Source of the DNA: Pedobacter sp. PF22-3
GTDB lineage: Bacteria > Bacteroidota > Bacteroidia > Sphingobacteriales > Sphingobacteriaceae
Length of the DNA stretch: 64,000 bases
Direction: 5' to 3'
Assembly (NCBI RefSeq): GCF_026239555.1
Contig: NZ_JAPIVP010000021.1
Coordinates: 1 to 64,000 of the forward strand
The translations under genes and the position numbers were made by a program. This document shows, piece by piece, positions 17,710 through 27,293 of the stretch (positions are counted from its first letter, which is position 1; each line of letters starts with the position of its first letter). Below the pieces are notes generated by a model. It was not told the DNA's origin. It saw only the letters and a list, made by a program, of their open reading frames with translations, and did no database searches.

Positions 17710-20700
17710 TTATCTGATTATAGTGAGCGGACCTGTTATAGTTTTACGGCCATTCTGTGGATTAATAATGTAATAATAAACGCCAACAGGCAGTGGTTCG
17801 TTCTGGTAATTACCATCAAACGGAACTTTATACCCTTTGCTAGAAAAAACTTTCAGCCCATTTCTGTTAAATATATCTACAGTAACATTAGGATAAGATT
17901 CTAAATATTTAATATTCCAGGTATCATTCACATTATCGCCGTTTGGCGTAAAGGTATTAGGTGGAGTTAAGACCTGTAAAACTTTTACCAACACTTTTGA
18001 GGTAGTTGAACAACCATCAGGCTGTGTGGTTGCTGTTATGGTATACTCTGTATCGTTATCTGGCGATGCAATTGGATTTAATATATCTGTTTTATTTAAA
18101 CCGGTTTCTGGCGACCATTTATATTTCAAATCGGTTCCATCTGCAGTTGCCGGAATTTCAATCTGTCCGCCGGCCAACACGTAGATTAATGTACCTGCGT
18201 TAGCCACAGGAGATGCATACACTTCGATGTTTTTACTTATTGAAGCAGAACAATCGTTAGCACCTTTAAAAGTGTAGGTAATGGTATGTGATCCAACACC
18301 AGCAATTTTGGGATTAAAGTTTCCATCGGCCTTTATGCCATCTCCACTATATTCTCCGCCACCTCCAGCCACTTCTTCCCCGGTTTTCTGCTTTGCTTGT
18401 ATGATGAGTACCGTTCCATCAGCCTCGCAAACAGCTGGCATATCATCAAAAACCAATTGTGGGACTGGTTTTAATGTCACCCTTTTTTCTACTGATTTAA
18501 AACAACTTTCGCCGGAATACGCCACGAGCCTTATATTAAAACTGCGATCTGTAGCACCTCCAAAAGTATTGTACTGGATTGCTATGTCACTGTCATCAGG
18601 ATAAGGAATGGTTTGATAAATGCTGTTTTCATTTTCTGTACTCCTGTAAATCTCAATTTTCGTAATCCTGCCTGCAAAAGTTGTTGATGTATTTTTTATG
18701 ATAATCTGATCGCTTACACAAACATTATTTTTTACTATATCAAAATCAGCACTTTTAACTGCGCCATTAACCGTAAATGTAAGTGTTTTTGACATTTCGC
18801 AGTCATCTCCATTTTTTACAACCAAAGCTACAGTATAATCACCAGTAACGGTTGGAGAAAAAGAACCATCAAAATCGGTTGATGTTGCTACTGTAACGCC
18901 GTTATAGGTATAAGTCCATTGTGCTGTCAAATCCGTTGTACTTCCATCAGCATTTTTGGATGTATTTTTAAATCTGGCTATGCCATCATCCAAACAGAAA
19001 TCAGGCAATTCGAAATTGGCTAATTGCGGATTAATTACAGTTACATTTTTATGCTTAATTTCACTCACACAGCCTTTATCACTTTCAGTAATCAGGGTAA
19101 TCGTATAAGAACCAGTTGCAGTGTATTGATGGATGGGATGCTGTTCAGTTGATGGCGTACTTCCATCGCCGAAGTCCCAGGTCCACTTTACAATGGTCCC
19201 CGGATTTTCTATCGTAGATTTTTCAATTAAGATAATCGGTTTGCCCACACATAAACTTTTAACATCAAAATCTGATAAAGGTTGGGGATTGATAAAAATT
19301 GGGGATGCAGGAGATGTTTCTGAACACTTTGAATCTGTCGTAGCCGTTAAAACCACGTTAAAAGTACCTGGTCGATCATAAATATGAACAGGATTCTGTT
19401 CAGTAGATGTTTTTCCATCACCAAAATCCCATAACCATTCTGTAATGCTCCTGGAGTTTGAATTGGATCTACTCTTATCAGTAAATGGAATTCCACTAGA
19501 TTGACACCCGGTAGCTGGCAATTCAAAAGCCGCGGTAGGCTGATTATCAACCGAAAAATCGATAATCAATTCTTCAATATTACCACAATTATCCGCATTG
19601 GGCTTTGTGGCAATCACTTTAAACTGGTAATCGCCAGGATTTGGATAATTTAGCTGATTAGGATACTTGTAAGTATAATAGGTATTATTATCATTTGGTC
19701 TGGTAAAAGTATTTACAGCTATTGGATTTCCATCGGTAAAACTCGGTGCACCTTGAATCTCCCAATCCAACTTAGTGGCCCGATAGGGTAAATTTATGGT
19801 TAAGCTGATTGGTTCACCCAAACATCCACTGGTTATGGATTGTCCGGTAGCCGTACTGGTTGGCTGAAAGGTAAAATTCTGAATGTTTGCACCGGCGAGA
19901 TAAGCATAAGATTCTACGGCGCCATAGCCATACGAAATGGCAGAGAAACCGCCTGCCGAAGATAATCTATGTTGGGGCTGCGTGTTGGTTACATCAATTA
20001 CGGCATAGCTAAATACATTATCAATAGCGATAAAATTACTTACTGGATTACCATCAAGTCTAAATGAGGCGATATCTACAGTTTTAATAATGACATTTAG
20101 ATAGTACTTGGAAATTTGAGTAGGCACTCTTACCGATTTCAAATCTGAAAAAACGGTAATATTATTTAATGTTTGCTCAACAGGATTAAGAACCGTTATT
20201 TCAGGATCTCCTAAATATGATCCTCCCTGTCTCGTATCTTGCGCATTGTTTGGATTGCAGGTTTGCGAAGTCTGATATTGCGCAACAGAAATGGGTTTTG
20301 TACCAGAAATTACATTTGCCGTAGTTGAAAAAAATGTAACTACAGCTCCTTTGCTGTAAGGATTGGAAAGTGGGGTTCCGTTGGCATTGATCGTACTTCC
20401 ATTAACAGTTAGCACCGTATTATCATCAGCAACAATTATCCTCATAATATCAGTATTACCATGAAGGGTATTGTAAAAAGGTGCTGTCACAAAATTTTTC
20501 CCCCATGCCACAACCGGAAAAACCTGTTGATAAAGGTTATCTCCACCACTTGGATTACGGATATTGCCCTCATTACAAAATGCGGCCCAGGTATTGCCAG
20601 AAAATACAGCTATTGGATTACAATTTAAAGCCTTAATGTGGCTTCCTGTTAAATCACCAATGGATTGATATTGATAGATGTCACCTTTATTTAATTTAAT

Positions 20701-21264
20701 GGTAAAAGTCGTATTGGCGGTCCTTACACCAGTTCTATCATTTTGTTTAGGTGTAATTTCTATATCAGTATTATTTGCTGTTGCTACAATCGTAAATTGT
20801 GAAAATCCCTGCTGGTTTCCGTGGTTTTCATAGCTAAAGGCATAATATTCTTGCCCAAGTGTGTTTGTTGGCAATACTAAGGTACCCCCCGTACGTGCAT
20901 TATTGGAAATAATACTATATAACGATATTGCTTTGGTTGTAACCACATTAATGGCTTTATTCGGCTCAATTGAATTAGAACTGCTCATTAACACATCATA
21001 TGCATTTGGATCAATTACGAATGGCAGACAGGTATTAGCCGGGATAGTGGAACCAACTGGAGATACTAAAATACCTCCGATATAAACTTTATAATCAGTA
21101 GCTTGATCAGCAGACAGAAACAAGGTTAATCTGGAGTTATTACCATCAATGTGCCCAGCATAAGGAACATAAAAATCTTTCCCCTTGTTCGATGTGTTTT
21201 GCCCAAAAGAAAAAAGGCTGGCAGAAAGCAAAAAAAACAAGACCAATAACGAATGCTTATTCAT
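17710..21264 (-). CDS. IgGFc-binding/PKD surface protein with type IX (type B) sorting domain
   Basis: The roughly 1184-residue secreted protein begins with a signal peptide (LLVLFFLLSASLFSFGQ). An IgGFc-binding-like N-terminal domain (about 120-450) follows, with VLPTNTLGQEYYAFSY and HIKALNCNPIAVFSGN. Two PKD domains carry WDFGDGKTSTEQNPVHIY and WDFGDGSTPSTEQHPIHQY. Further Ig-like strand-rich domains lead to the C-terminal type B signal PPNTFTPNGDNVNDTWNI with FDGNYQNEPLPVGVYYYII. It is exported by the type IX system and probably attached through its PorP/SprF neighbour. The likely job is adhesion or gliding; the ligand is unknown. The ATG at 21264 is preferred to a GTG one codon earlier. 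Confidence 0.93.
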   Translation of the reverse strand: MNKHSLLVLFFLLSASLFSFGQNTSNKGKDFYVPYAGHIDGNNSRLTLFLSADQATDYKVYIGGILVSPVGSTIPANTCLPFVIDPNAYDVLMSSSNSIEPNKAINVVTTKAISLYSIISNNARTGGTLVLPTNTLGQEYYAFSYENHGNQQGFSQFTIVATANNTDIEITPKQNDRTGVRTANTTFTIKLNKGDIYQYQSIGDLTGSHIKALNCNPIAVFSGNTWAAFCNEGNIRNPSGGDNLYQQVFPVVAWGKNFVTAPFYNTLHGNTDIMRIIVADDNTVLTVNGSTINANGTPLSNPYSKGAVVTFFSTTANVISGTKPISVAQYQTSQTCNPNNAQDTRQGGSYLGDPEITVLNPVEQTLNNITVFSDLKSVRVPTQISKYYLNVIIKTVDIASFRLDGNPVSNFIAIDNVFSYAVIDVTNTQPQHRLSSAGGFSAISYGYGAVESYAYLAGANIQNFTFQPTSTATGQSITSGCLGEPISLTINLPYRATKLDWEIQGAPSFTDGNPIAVNTFTRPNDNNTYYTYKYPNQLNYPNPGDYQFKVIATKPNADNCGNIEELIIDFSVDNQPTAAFELPATGCQSSGIPFTDKSRSNSNSRSITEWLWDFGDGKTSTEQNPVHIYDRPGTFNVVLTATTDSKCSETSPASPIFINPQPLSDFDVKSLCVGKPIILIEKSTIENPGTIVKWTWDFGDGSTPSTEQHPIHQYTATGSYTITLITESDKGCVSEIKHKNVTVINPQLANFELPDFCLDDGIARFKNTSKNADGSTTDLTAQWTYTYNGVTVATSTDFDGSFSPTVTGDYTVALVVKNGDDCEMSKTLTFTVNGAVKSADFDIVKNNVCVSDQIIIKNTSTTFAGRITKIEIYRSTENENSIYQTIPYPDDSDIAIQYNTFGGATDRSFNIRLVAYSGESCFKSVEKRVTLKPVPQLVFDDMPAVCEADGTVLIIQAKQKTGEEVAGGGGEYSGDGIKADGNFNPKIAGVGSHTITYTFKGANDCSASISKNIEVYASPVANAGTLIYVLAGGQIEIPATADGTDLKYKWSPETGLNKTDILNPIASPDNDTEYTITATTQPDGCSTTSKVLVKVLQVLTPPNTFTPNGDNVNDTWNIKYLESYPNVTVDIFNRNGLKVFSSKGYKVPFDGNYQNEPLPVGVYYYIINPQNGRKTITGPLTIIR

Positions 21265-21525
21265 CACTTATCAGCCTAGTTTGAAAACGTTATACATGTT
21301 TGTTTGATTAGCTATGCAATATACTATTAATCAAATTACATGAAAAACAATTATGGAATTTTAACCATTTTAATTAGAAAAATTCCCTTTTGTGTAATAA
21401 AATGAAAGGTTAGTGTAAAAAAATTTTCAGATACAAATCAATTTCTGGCCTGACGGAACAAAAGCAGTGGATACACGGGTAAACCAATAAAAAAACATTT
21501 TATAAAATGACTACAAGATCAATAT

Positions 21526-21732
21526 TCAATCATTACCTTGATCGGACTGATCGCCACTTCCATACTTTTCAGAGAAATCTTTAGCCTTTTCATCTGCTTC
21601 TATATCATTGCTTGTTTCAGTTTCCAGGTTTTCCTCTAAACGGTCGTTCCAATGATCTAGTCCTTGATCAGGATGTTTTGCATTTTCTTCAATGAAATTC
21701 GCTTTGGTCAGGTCTTGCTTTTGATTTTCCAT
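21526..21732 (-). CDS. Small acidic hydrophilic protein (68 aa), unknown
   Basis: It is highly charged, has no hydrophobic segment and is low in complexity (NLETETSNDIEADEKAKDF), so probably disordered and cytoplasmic. The family is not recognised. It lies 61 bp upstream of tatA's stop on the same strand, in a gene-sparse stretch. The regular codon pattern and lack of repeats make it credible as a real gene, with moderate certainty. Confidence 0.5.
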   Translation of the reverse strand: MENQKQDLTKANFIEENAKHPDQGLDHWNDRLEENLETETSNDIEADEKAKDFSEKYGSGDQSDQGND

Positions 21733-21793
21733 TTTGGCTATTTATATTATAAGTTTAAACAGCACCTGTAAAGGAATGTTTTATTCACAAAAA

Positions 21794-21934
21794 TTATTTA
21801 ACCGGCGGCTCATTTTTAGCATCCTTAAATTCTTTTACGCTCTTCCCTATTCCCTTCATTAATTCGGGTAGTTTCTTACCACCAAAAATAAGCAGGATAA
21901 CTACTCCGATTAAAATAATTTCTATTGCAGACAT
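21794..21934 (-). CDS. tatA: Sec-independent translocase component TatA
   Basis: This 46-residue protein begins MSAIEIILIGVVILLIFGGK and continues KLPELMKGIGKSVKEFKDAK. It has one N-terminal transmembrane helix, the FGGKKLPEL hinge and the amphipathic helix of TatA/E. TatA forms the pore for folded protein export with TatC. No tatC is seen nearby. The protein is short but in the range for Bacteroidota TatA. Confidence 0.92.
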   Translation of the reverse strand: MSAIEIILIGVVILLIFGGKKLPELMKGIGKSVKEFKDAKNEPPVK

Positions 21935-22174
21935 ATTCTTATATTTTTCACAATATACGTCAATTCTTTAAAATTGGATTGCTTGTCTATTGGTCATTGT
22001 GAAATGAGTCACTGGTATCTTGGCATCTAGCCTTAATTAAGCTGGAAAGACCTTGAAACAAGTTCAGGATGATGGGATGAGAGAACAAGCCTTAAAAAAT
22101 CTTTGTAAAGCCCCTTCCACAAGCTCAGAATAACAGTTCTATACTTATTTACAGCCTTGATGGAATGAGTAATA

Positions 22175-23029
22175 CTAAACCAGCAAGGCATTTAATGTGC
22201 GTTTTTTAATCTTAGGTACTGCACCATGGCGCATAAACTCGGCAAAACCTTTTAACTGTTTAATCGACTTAATGGCTTCGTAACCTTCATAAGTTGTTCT
22301 AATTTTATTCAGCAGCATGGTATCGGTTTTAAACAGGTCACTTTCTACCAATAAACCATTATCTAAAAATTTCTTAATCAGTTCGGCCATTTTGCCATTG
22401 GCATATAAATGAAGGGGCAGTTTAAACACATCATTATTCAGTTTCTCAAAAGCTTCGTTAATCCATGCCACTTCAGCTTCTGCATTCACCGCTATTTTAC
22501 CATCTTTCAGCACAATAGCATTTAAAAATTCGCGCGCGCGCTGACGGGAAATTACTCCGCCATGAATGCCATCACGCAAAGTATAATCTAAACGATCGGC
22601 ACAGAGTGCTGGCAAGGGCTGTTCTAAAATATCAAATGCGCCATGCAAAATCTGGCTAACATCATATCCATATTTTAACAGTACATCTGGTACTTCCGAT
22701 TGACATAAAATTTCGGCAAAAACCTTTTCATGATAATCTTCATCTGTATTGCCGAAAACATAATCGCCCACATGGGAAAAAGCTGTATGCGAAATATCGT
22801 GTAGCAGGCCTGCAATCTGCTCCAGCTCTGAACCACCAAGCATCCTGATCAACATGGTCACACCGATAGCATGTTCCAGCCGCGAATGGCAGATGTCTGG
22901 ATTGACCAAAAATATGGCACCACTTTGATGGACCCCTCCCAGCCTTTTTAAGGCATCAGTATTCAAGAGGTCGGAAAACACCATTGGTAGTTCCATTTTG
23001 CCATATAAAAAATCGTTCATCTGGATCAT
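22175..23029 (-). CDS. HD-domain phosphohydrolase
   Basis: The protein of about 284 residues has the metal-binding HD layout: H in CHSRLEHAIGVT, the HD doublet in GLLHDISHTAFSHVGDYVFG, and a later Asp in ALCADRLDYTLRDG. This is the dNTPase-like/SAMHD1-like branch, which acts on nucleotides; the substrate is unknown. The frame is open further upstream from a TTG at 23074; ATGs at 23029 or 23020 (MNDFLYGKMELP) are better starts. It is cytoplasmic and stands alone. Confidence 0.88.
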   Translation of the reverse strand: MIQMNDFLYGKMELPMVFSDLLNTDALKRLGGVHQSGAIFLVNPDICHSRLEHAIGVTMLIRMLGGSELEQIAGLLHDISHTAFSHVGDYVFGNTDEDYHEKVFAEILCQSEVPDVLLKYGYDVSQILHGAFDILEQPLPALCADRLDYTLRDGIHGGVISRQRAREFLNAIVLKDGKIAVNAEAEVAWINEAFEKLNNDVFKLPLHLYANGKMAELIKKFLDNGLLVESDLFKTDTMLLNKIRTTYEGYEAIKSIKQLKGFAEFMRHGAVPKIKKRTLNALLV

Positions 23030-23251
23030 ATTAGCGTGATTTATTTTAAGAAATAAAGAAAACAAAATTACCAAAAAAATTAGTTTTAATTTAAATAATT
23101 ATCAACATTTGATTTTAAAAAACTAAAATAATTAGCAAAAAACCAACTTTCAATTATTTTGAAAGCTATTATTACAATTTCATGATCAACAAAAAACCCC
23201 GAAGAAAAACAAGGCATTTAATTAAACGTTATACTTGTAAAAAACAGCTAT

Positions 23252-23905
23252 ATGGCAACTGCTCAACAAATTAGAAAAGGGTATTTAGATTATGTTTTAA
23301 CGAACAATGAAAAACCTAAATCGGTTTATATTTTTGCAAAGAAGCTTAAAATTACGGAGGCCGATTTTTATCAGTTTTTTTCTTCTTTCGAAAGCATAGA
23401 AAAAACAATCTGGTTTGAACTTACCTTCGAAACCATTACTAAAATCAAAGAACAGGAAGTTTGGCTTCAGTATACGGCCAGAGAAAAAATGCTTTCTTTC
23501 TTTTATAGTTATCTGGAAAACTTGAAGAACGAGCGTAGTTTTGTAATTTATAGCTTAAAGCATCATAAGGGTAAATTCTCTACGCCTGACATACTGGCCG
23601 GTGTTAAACCGATATTTGAAAACTTTGCACAAGAAATTATTGAAGAAGGTTTAGGTAGCGGCGAACTTGCTGAACGTCGTTTTTTAAGCAAAAGATACAA
23701 AGATGCCTTGTGGATCCAATTTGCCTTTATTCTTAATTTTTGGATTAATGATGACAGTGAAGGTTTCGAAAAAAGCGACGAAGCCATAGAAAAGGGTATT
23801 AATGTAACTTTCGATCTTTTCCAGCATTCGCCAATTGATAATTTATTGGAATATGGAAAATTTTTATCCAGAAATGGAAAGTTTACAGAAAAGATGAGGT
23901 TTTAA
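23252..23905 (+). CDS. TetR-like transcriptional regulator
   Basis: The 217-residue protein has an N-terminal helix-turn-helix of TetR type (about 5-50: QIRKGYLDYVL, KPKSVYIFAKKLKITEADFY, FSSFESIEKTIW). An all-helical ligand-binding half follows. It lies 7 bp upstream of the AarF/UbiB-type gene on the same strand, so the two are an operon; it may control that gene and itself. The ligand is unknown. Confidence 0.78.
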   Translation: MATAQQIRKGYLDYVLTNNEKPKSVYIFAKKLKITEADFYQFFSSFESIEKTIWFELTFETITKIKEQEVWLQYTAREKMLSFFYSYLENLKNERSFVIYSLKHHKGKFSTPDILAGVKPIFENFAQEIIEEGLGSGELAERRFLSKRYKDALWIQFAFILNFWINDDSEGFEKSDEAIEKGINVTFDLFQHSPIDNLLEYGKFLSRNGKFTEKMRF

Positions 23906-23912
23906 ATACCAG

Positions 23913-25217
23913 ATGAAGACACAAAAAAGTATTCCAACTACTAAAGTAGAACGTTCGGCAAAATTCGTTAAAACAGGCATTCAGATCGGTGGTAATTATA
24001 TTAAACATTATTCAAAAAAACTGTTTAATCCAGACATGGACCGTGAACAGCTTAATGAGGATAATGCAACCGATATTTATAAATCGCTGAGTGAACTAAA
24101 AGGAAGTGCCTTAAAAATAGCACAAATGTTGAGCATGGATAAAAATATCCTGCCAAAATCTTACGTAGATAAGTTTAGCCAGTCGCAATACAATGCGCCT
24201 CCGCTTTCGGGTCCGCTAATTGTGCGAACCTTCACTAAAAATTTCGGTAAAACTCCTGAAAATATTTTCGACAGTTTTAACTTAAACTCCAGCAACGCGG
24301 CATCTATCGGGCAGGTGCACCAGGCCACGCTTAATGGCAAAAAATTCGCTATAAAAATTCAATATCCAGGGGTTGGCGATAGTATTTCTTCTGATTTAAA
24401 ACTGGTAAAACCTTTCGCATTCCGTTTATTGGGCATGTCTGAAAGGGAATTAAATATCTACATCAAAGAAGTTGAAGAACGTTTGCTTGAAGAAACAGAT
24501 TATGAACTGGAAGTGAGGCGTTCCATCGAATTTTCTGAAGCTTGTAAAAATCTCGATCATGTGGTTTTTCCAAAATATTATCCAGAATTTTCCGGAAAAC
24601 GTATCATCACTATGGATTGGATTGATGGCCAGCATTTAAAAGAATTTTTGCAAACCAATCCTTCTCAGGAACTTCGGAATAAAATCGGTCAGGCGTTGTG
24701 GGATTTCTATAACTTTCAACAACACGAACTGAGGGCTGTACACGCAGATCCGCATCCCGGAAATTTTATGATCACTCCCGATGAAAATCTCGGTGTAATT
24801 GATTTTGGCTGTATTAAAGAAATGCCAGATGATTTTTATTACCCTTTCTTTTCTTTAATTTCTACTGACGTAATCAATGATAAAAATAAAACGATCGATG
24901 CCTTTAGAAAACTGGAAATGATCCATAAAGATGATTCTCCTGAGCAAGTTGAATTTTATTACAGATCATACAGGGAGATGATCAGTCTCTTCGCCAAACC
25001 ATATACCAGTACATCCTTTGATTTTAGTAAACCTGATTTTTTTGAGCAGCTTTACGCCTACGGCGAGAAAATTTCTAAAATGCCAGAATTTAAACAAGCA
25101 CGTGGAGTAAAACATTTTATTTATGTTAACCGTACTAATTTTGGATTATACCAGATTTTACACGAATTAAAGGCTAATGTGCAAACAGACACCTATAAGC
25201 CCACTTTAGAAAAATAA
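23913..25217 (+). CDS. AarF/ABC1/UbiB-family atypical kinase
   Basis: The 434-residue protein has the ABC1 signature in order: KGSALKIAQMLSMD (the KxGQ-like region), ASIGQVHQATLNGKKFAIKI with the alanine-rich loop and lysine, the catalytic segment HADPHPGNFMI, and the metal-binding GVIDFGCIKEMP. Relatives are ATPases needed for isoprenoid quinone metabolism or lipid transport. It lacks the C-terminal membrane helices of UbiB. A degraded copy of its 3' end lies at 26150-26256. Confidence 0.9.
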   Translation: MKTQKSIPTTKVERSAKFVKTGIQIGGNYIKHYSKKLFNPDMDREQLNEDNATDIYKSLSELKGSALKIAQMLSMDKNILPKSYVDKFSQSQYNAPPLSGPLIVRTFTKNFGKTPENIFDSFNLNSSNAASIGQVHQATLNGKKFAIKIQYPGVGDSISSDLKLVKPFAFRLLGMSERELNIYIKEVEERLLEETDYELEVRRSIEFSEACKNLDHVVFPKYYPEFSGKRIITMDWIDGQHLKEFLQTNPSQELRNKIGQALWDFYNFQQHELRAVHADPHPGNFMITPDENLGVIDFGCIKEMPDDFYYPFFSLISTDVINDKNKTIDAFRKLEMIHKDDSPEQVEFYYRSYREMISLFAKPYTSTSFDFSKPDFFEQLYAYGEKISKMPEFKQARGVKHFIYVNRTNFGLYQILHELKANVQTDTYKPTLEK

Positions 25218-25444
25218 AACATTGAAGATTAATATAGTTAGCTGTTATCAGCTGTGTCTATAGATTGTTTTTCGAGTATAAATGATTTTTGCCATTGCAA
25301 GGCAGTTAGTGCGTGCAAGCTCTACCTTGTAATAATAGCCACTAAAATGAACTTCCGCAAACACCACTATAATTCAGTTTACGTAGTAGCTTTATGAATT
25401 GCTAAAGGAAAGGATAATAAATGTTATGTAAAAGTTTAGGAGAA

Positions 25445-25990
25445 TTAATTACATAACGCAGCGGCAAAATCTTTTGACGCGTAAGCTTTAAATATTCTGT
25501 TTGCAGTTCCTAAAGACTCGCTCGCTTTTGAATCTGCTTTTATAGTTTTCGTTCCTTCCATTGCTTTTACAATGCTGCCATCCTTAATGTAAAACCGATA
25601 TTCCGTTTTAGTAATCTTACCAATGGCAGGTCCGCCGACAATTCTCTGAAAACAAAAAATAACTTTACCAGATTGGTAATAATATTCATTTACCCAACTC
25701 CCATCTCCTATTGAACCAGATTCTACAATTTTAACATTGGTTTTTTCGTCAAAAGAGTAATCTACCACTCCCTCCTCCACACAACCAGCAGATTCATAAG
25801 TGTAATGCTCTTTTTTTAGTTTCTTTGAATTGATTTTCTGCACATCCTTTCGAATCGCTAAAATTACCTGATCGACCATTTGTTTGTTCGATGTTAAATT
25901 TTGTTGTGATGCAGGTTTTGTTGTTTGGGCAAACACCCCGTTTGTTAAACCAAAGGATAAAAAAAATAGGAGAACGATTTTGAAGGTCAT
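25445..25990 (-). CDS. Hypothetical secreted protein (181 aa)
   Basis: A signal peptide (FKIVLLFFLSFGLTNGVFAQ) is followed by a mixed alpha/beta domain of about 160 residues with a pair of tyrosine-rich strands (EYYYQSGKVIFCFQ). The family is not recognised. It lies between the intact aarF gene and a degraded copy of that gene's 3' end, so it may have arrived by an insertion or duplication there. Confidence 0.65.
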   Translation of the reverse strand: MTFKIVLLFFLSFGLTNGVFAQTTKPASQQNLTSNKQMVDQVILAIRKDVQKINSKKLKKEHYTYESAGCVEEGVVDYSFDEKTNVKIVESGSIGDGSWVNEYYYQSGKVIFCFQRIVGGPAIGKITKTEYRFYIKDGSIVKAMEGTKTIKADSKASESLGTANRIFKAYASKDFAAALCN

Positions 25991-26149
25991 AGGTTTAGTT
26001 ATTTTTTATGTAAGGAATCTACAACGAATAAACAATCTCTCAACCATTCAGTTTTATTAATGTTTCAATTTTAAAAACTGAACTTGCAATATATTTAGAC
26101 CAAATGATAAACGCAATACTCTGAAAATCGAAATACTATATCATACACA

Positions 26150-26256
26150 CTACATCTATTTATGATAGCCGAACTAATTTTGGATTGTACCGGAATTTGT
26201 AAAGGTTAAGGGCTGCTGTAAACATGGATAACTATAAGCCCACTTTATATAGGTAA
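26150..26256 (+). pseudogene. Degraded duplicate of the aarF-like gene 3' end
   Basis: This stretch aligns with 25110-25217, the last ~35 codons of the AarF-family gene. Shared blocks include 'actaattttggatt', 'tataagcccacttta' and the spacing between them. Substitutions and small indels break the reading frame. It is a non-functional direct repeat about 1 kb downstream of the intact copy. Confidence 0.75.
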
Positions 26257-26258
26257 AG

Positions 26259-26655
26259 TTATTTGGATTGGGTTATTTTCACGCCATCAAAATAATTTCC
26301 GTTTTGAAGACCTATAGATAATGCTCTATCTGCGTTGGTTGTATTCTGATTCATGGTGATGATCGTCTTATTCCCATCTTTTCGCTCAACTTTAAAATCA
26401 GGTTGAACAATAAAAAAATTTTGAGCTGATCTTTCCATATTTTTAAATCAACATTGGCTTTAAATGAAATGCCACCTAACCACCAGGCAGTTGTTTCAGT
26501 TGTAATGGTTATAGCGTTATTATTGGAATTTAAACTGGCTGTTTTTGAGCGCGATTTATATTATCCTTCCATTTCCCAATTTCTCCAACTCTTATACGAG
26601 AAGCTGTAGAAAAAAGAGCCATTGTACAAAATAAATAAGGAATATGTTTATTCAT
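26259..26655 (-). pseudogene. Frameshifted small secreted-protein gene
   Basis: An ATG at 26655 starts a frame with a hydrophobic N-terminus (HIPYLFCTMALFSTAS) and RVGEIGKWKDNINR. The frame then stops near 26533, but continues in another frame (SKTASLNSNNNAITITTETT) and again in a third (ERSAQNFFIVQPDFKVE ... NGNYFDGVKITQSK) to a TAA at 26259. Two frameshifts therefore split what looks like one ~130-residue protein. The family is not recognised. No expression can be judged from sequence. Confidence 0.6.
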
Positions 26656-26678
26656 GATTTTGTACACGCAAGTTATAG

Positions 26679-27035
26679 TTAAGTATTCTTCTTTACTACA
26701 TTAACCATATGTTCTATATCAAATGGTTTTTCGATATAATCATCGGCTTTGCAATCTTCTGCCTGTTGGGGCAAGTGATTTGATGTTGAGGTGAGTACTG
26801 CCGATACATCTTGCGTTTCAGGATCAGATTTAAGTTCTTTAATCACCTGCGATCCTTTCTTTTTGCCTTTGATGTGATCATCCACAATCACCACATCAGG
26901 CTCAATTTCATTTATCTTCTCTATAGGCTCGGTTGTTAATGATGCAGTAACATCAAACCCCTCCTCTTCTAAGACCTCGTCCATAATATCAAGGATATCT
27001 TTATTATCCTGAACAAGCACAACCTTTTTCTTCAT
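26679..27035 (-). CDS. Single-domain response regulator (CheY-like)
   Basis: The 118-residue receiver domain alone has acidic residues near D10/D13, the phospho-acceptor D52 in VVIVDDHIKGKKKG, the Ser/Thr segment LTSTSN, and the conserved Lys in DYIEKPFD. There is no output domain, so it works through protein contacts. No kinase gene lies next to it. It is divergent from the GIN-domain gene. Confidence 0.88.
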   Translation of the reverse strand: MKKKVVLVQDNKDILDIMDEVLEEEGFDVTASLTTEPIEKINEIEPDVVIVDDHIKGKKKGSQVIKELKSDPETQDVSAVLTSTSNHLPQQAEDCKADDYIEKPFDIEHMVNVVKKNT

Positions 27036-27293
27036 AAATAAGCAAGCCTAAATTCTCATTAAAGATAAAAAAAAAGCGCAATTGAAATACAGATCTTAAA
27101 ATATTTTACAAATGCTTGGTAAAAGTTTCAAGCTTTCGTATTGAAATAATGTCTGTTCGTCGAGTATTTGTTATCGATTGTATAAAAGCACAACATGGCC
27201 TGCAACGTTTTTTATTTCATGGGGTCTTATCATCAAACAACAAAAAGTAAATAAACACAACAATTAATAAAAAATTATTTTTTGAACAAAAAT

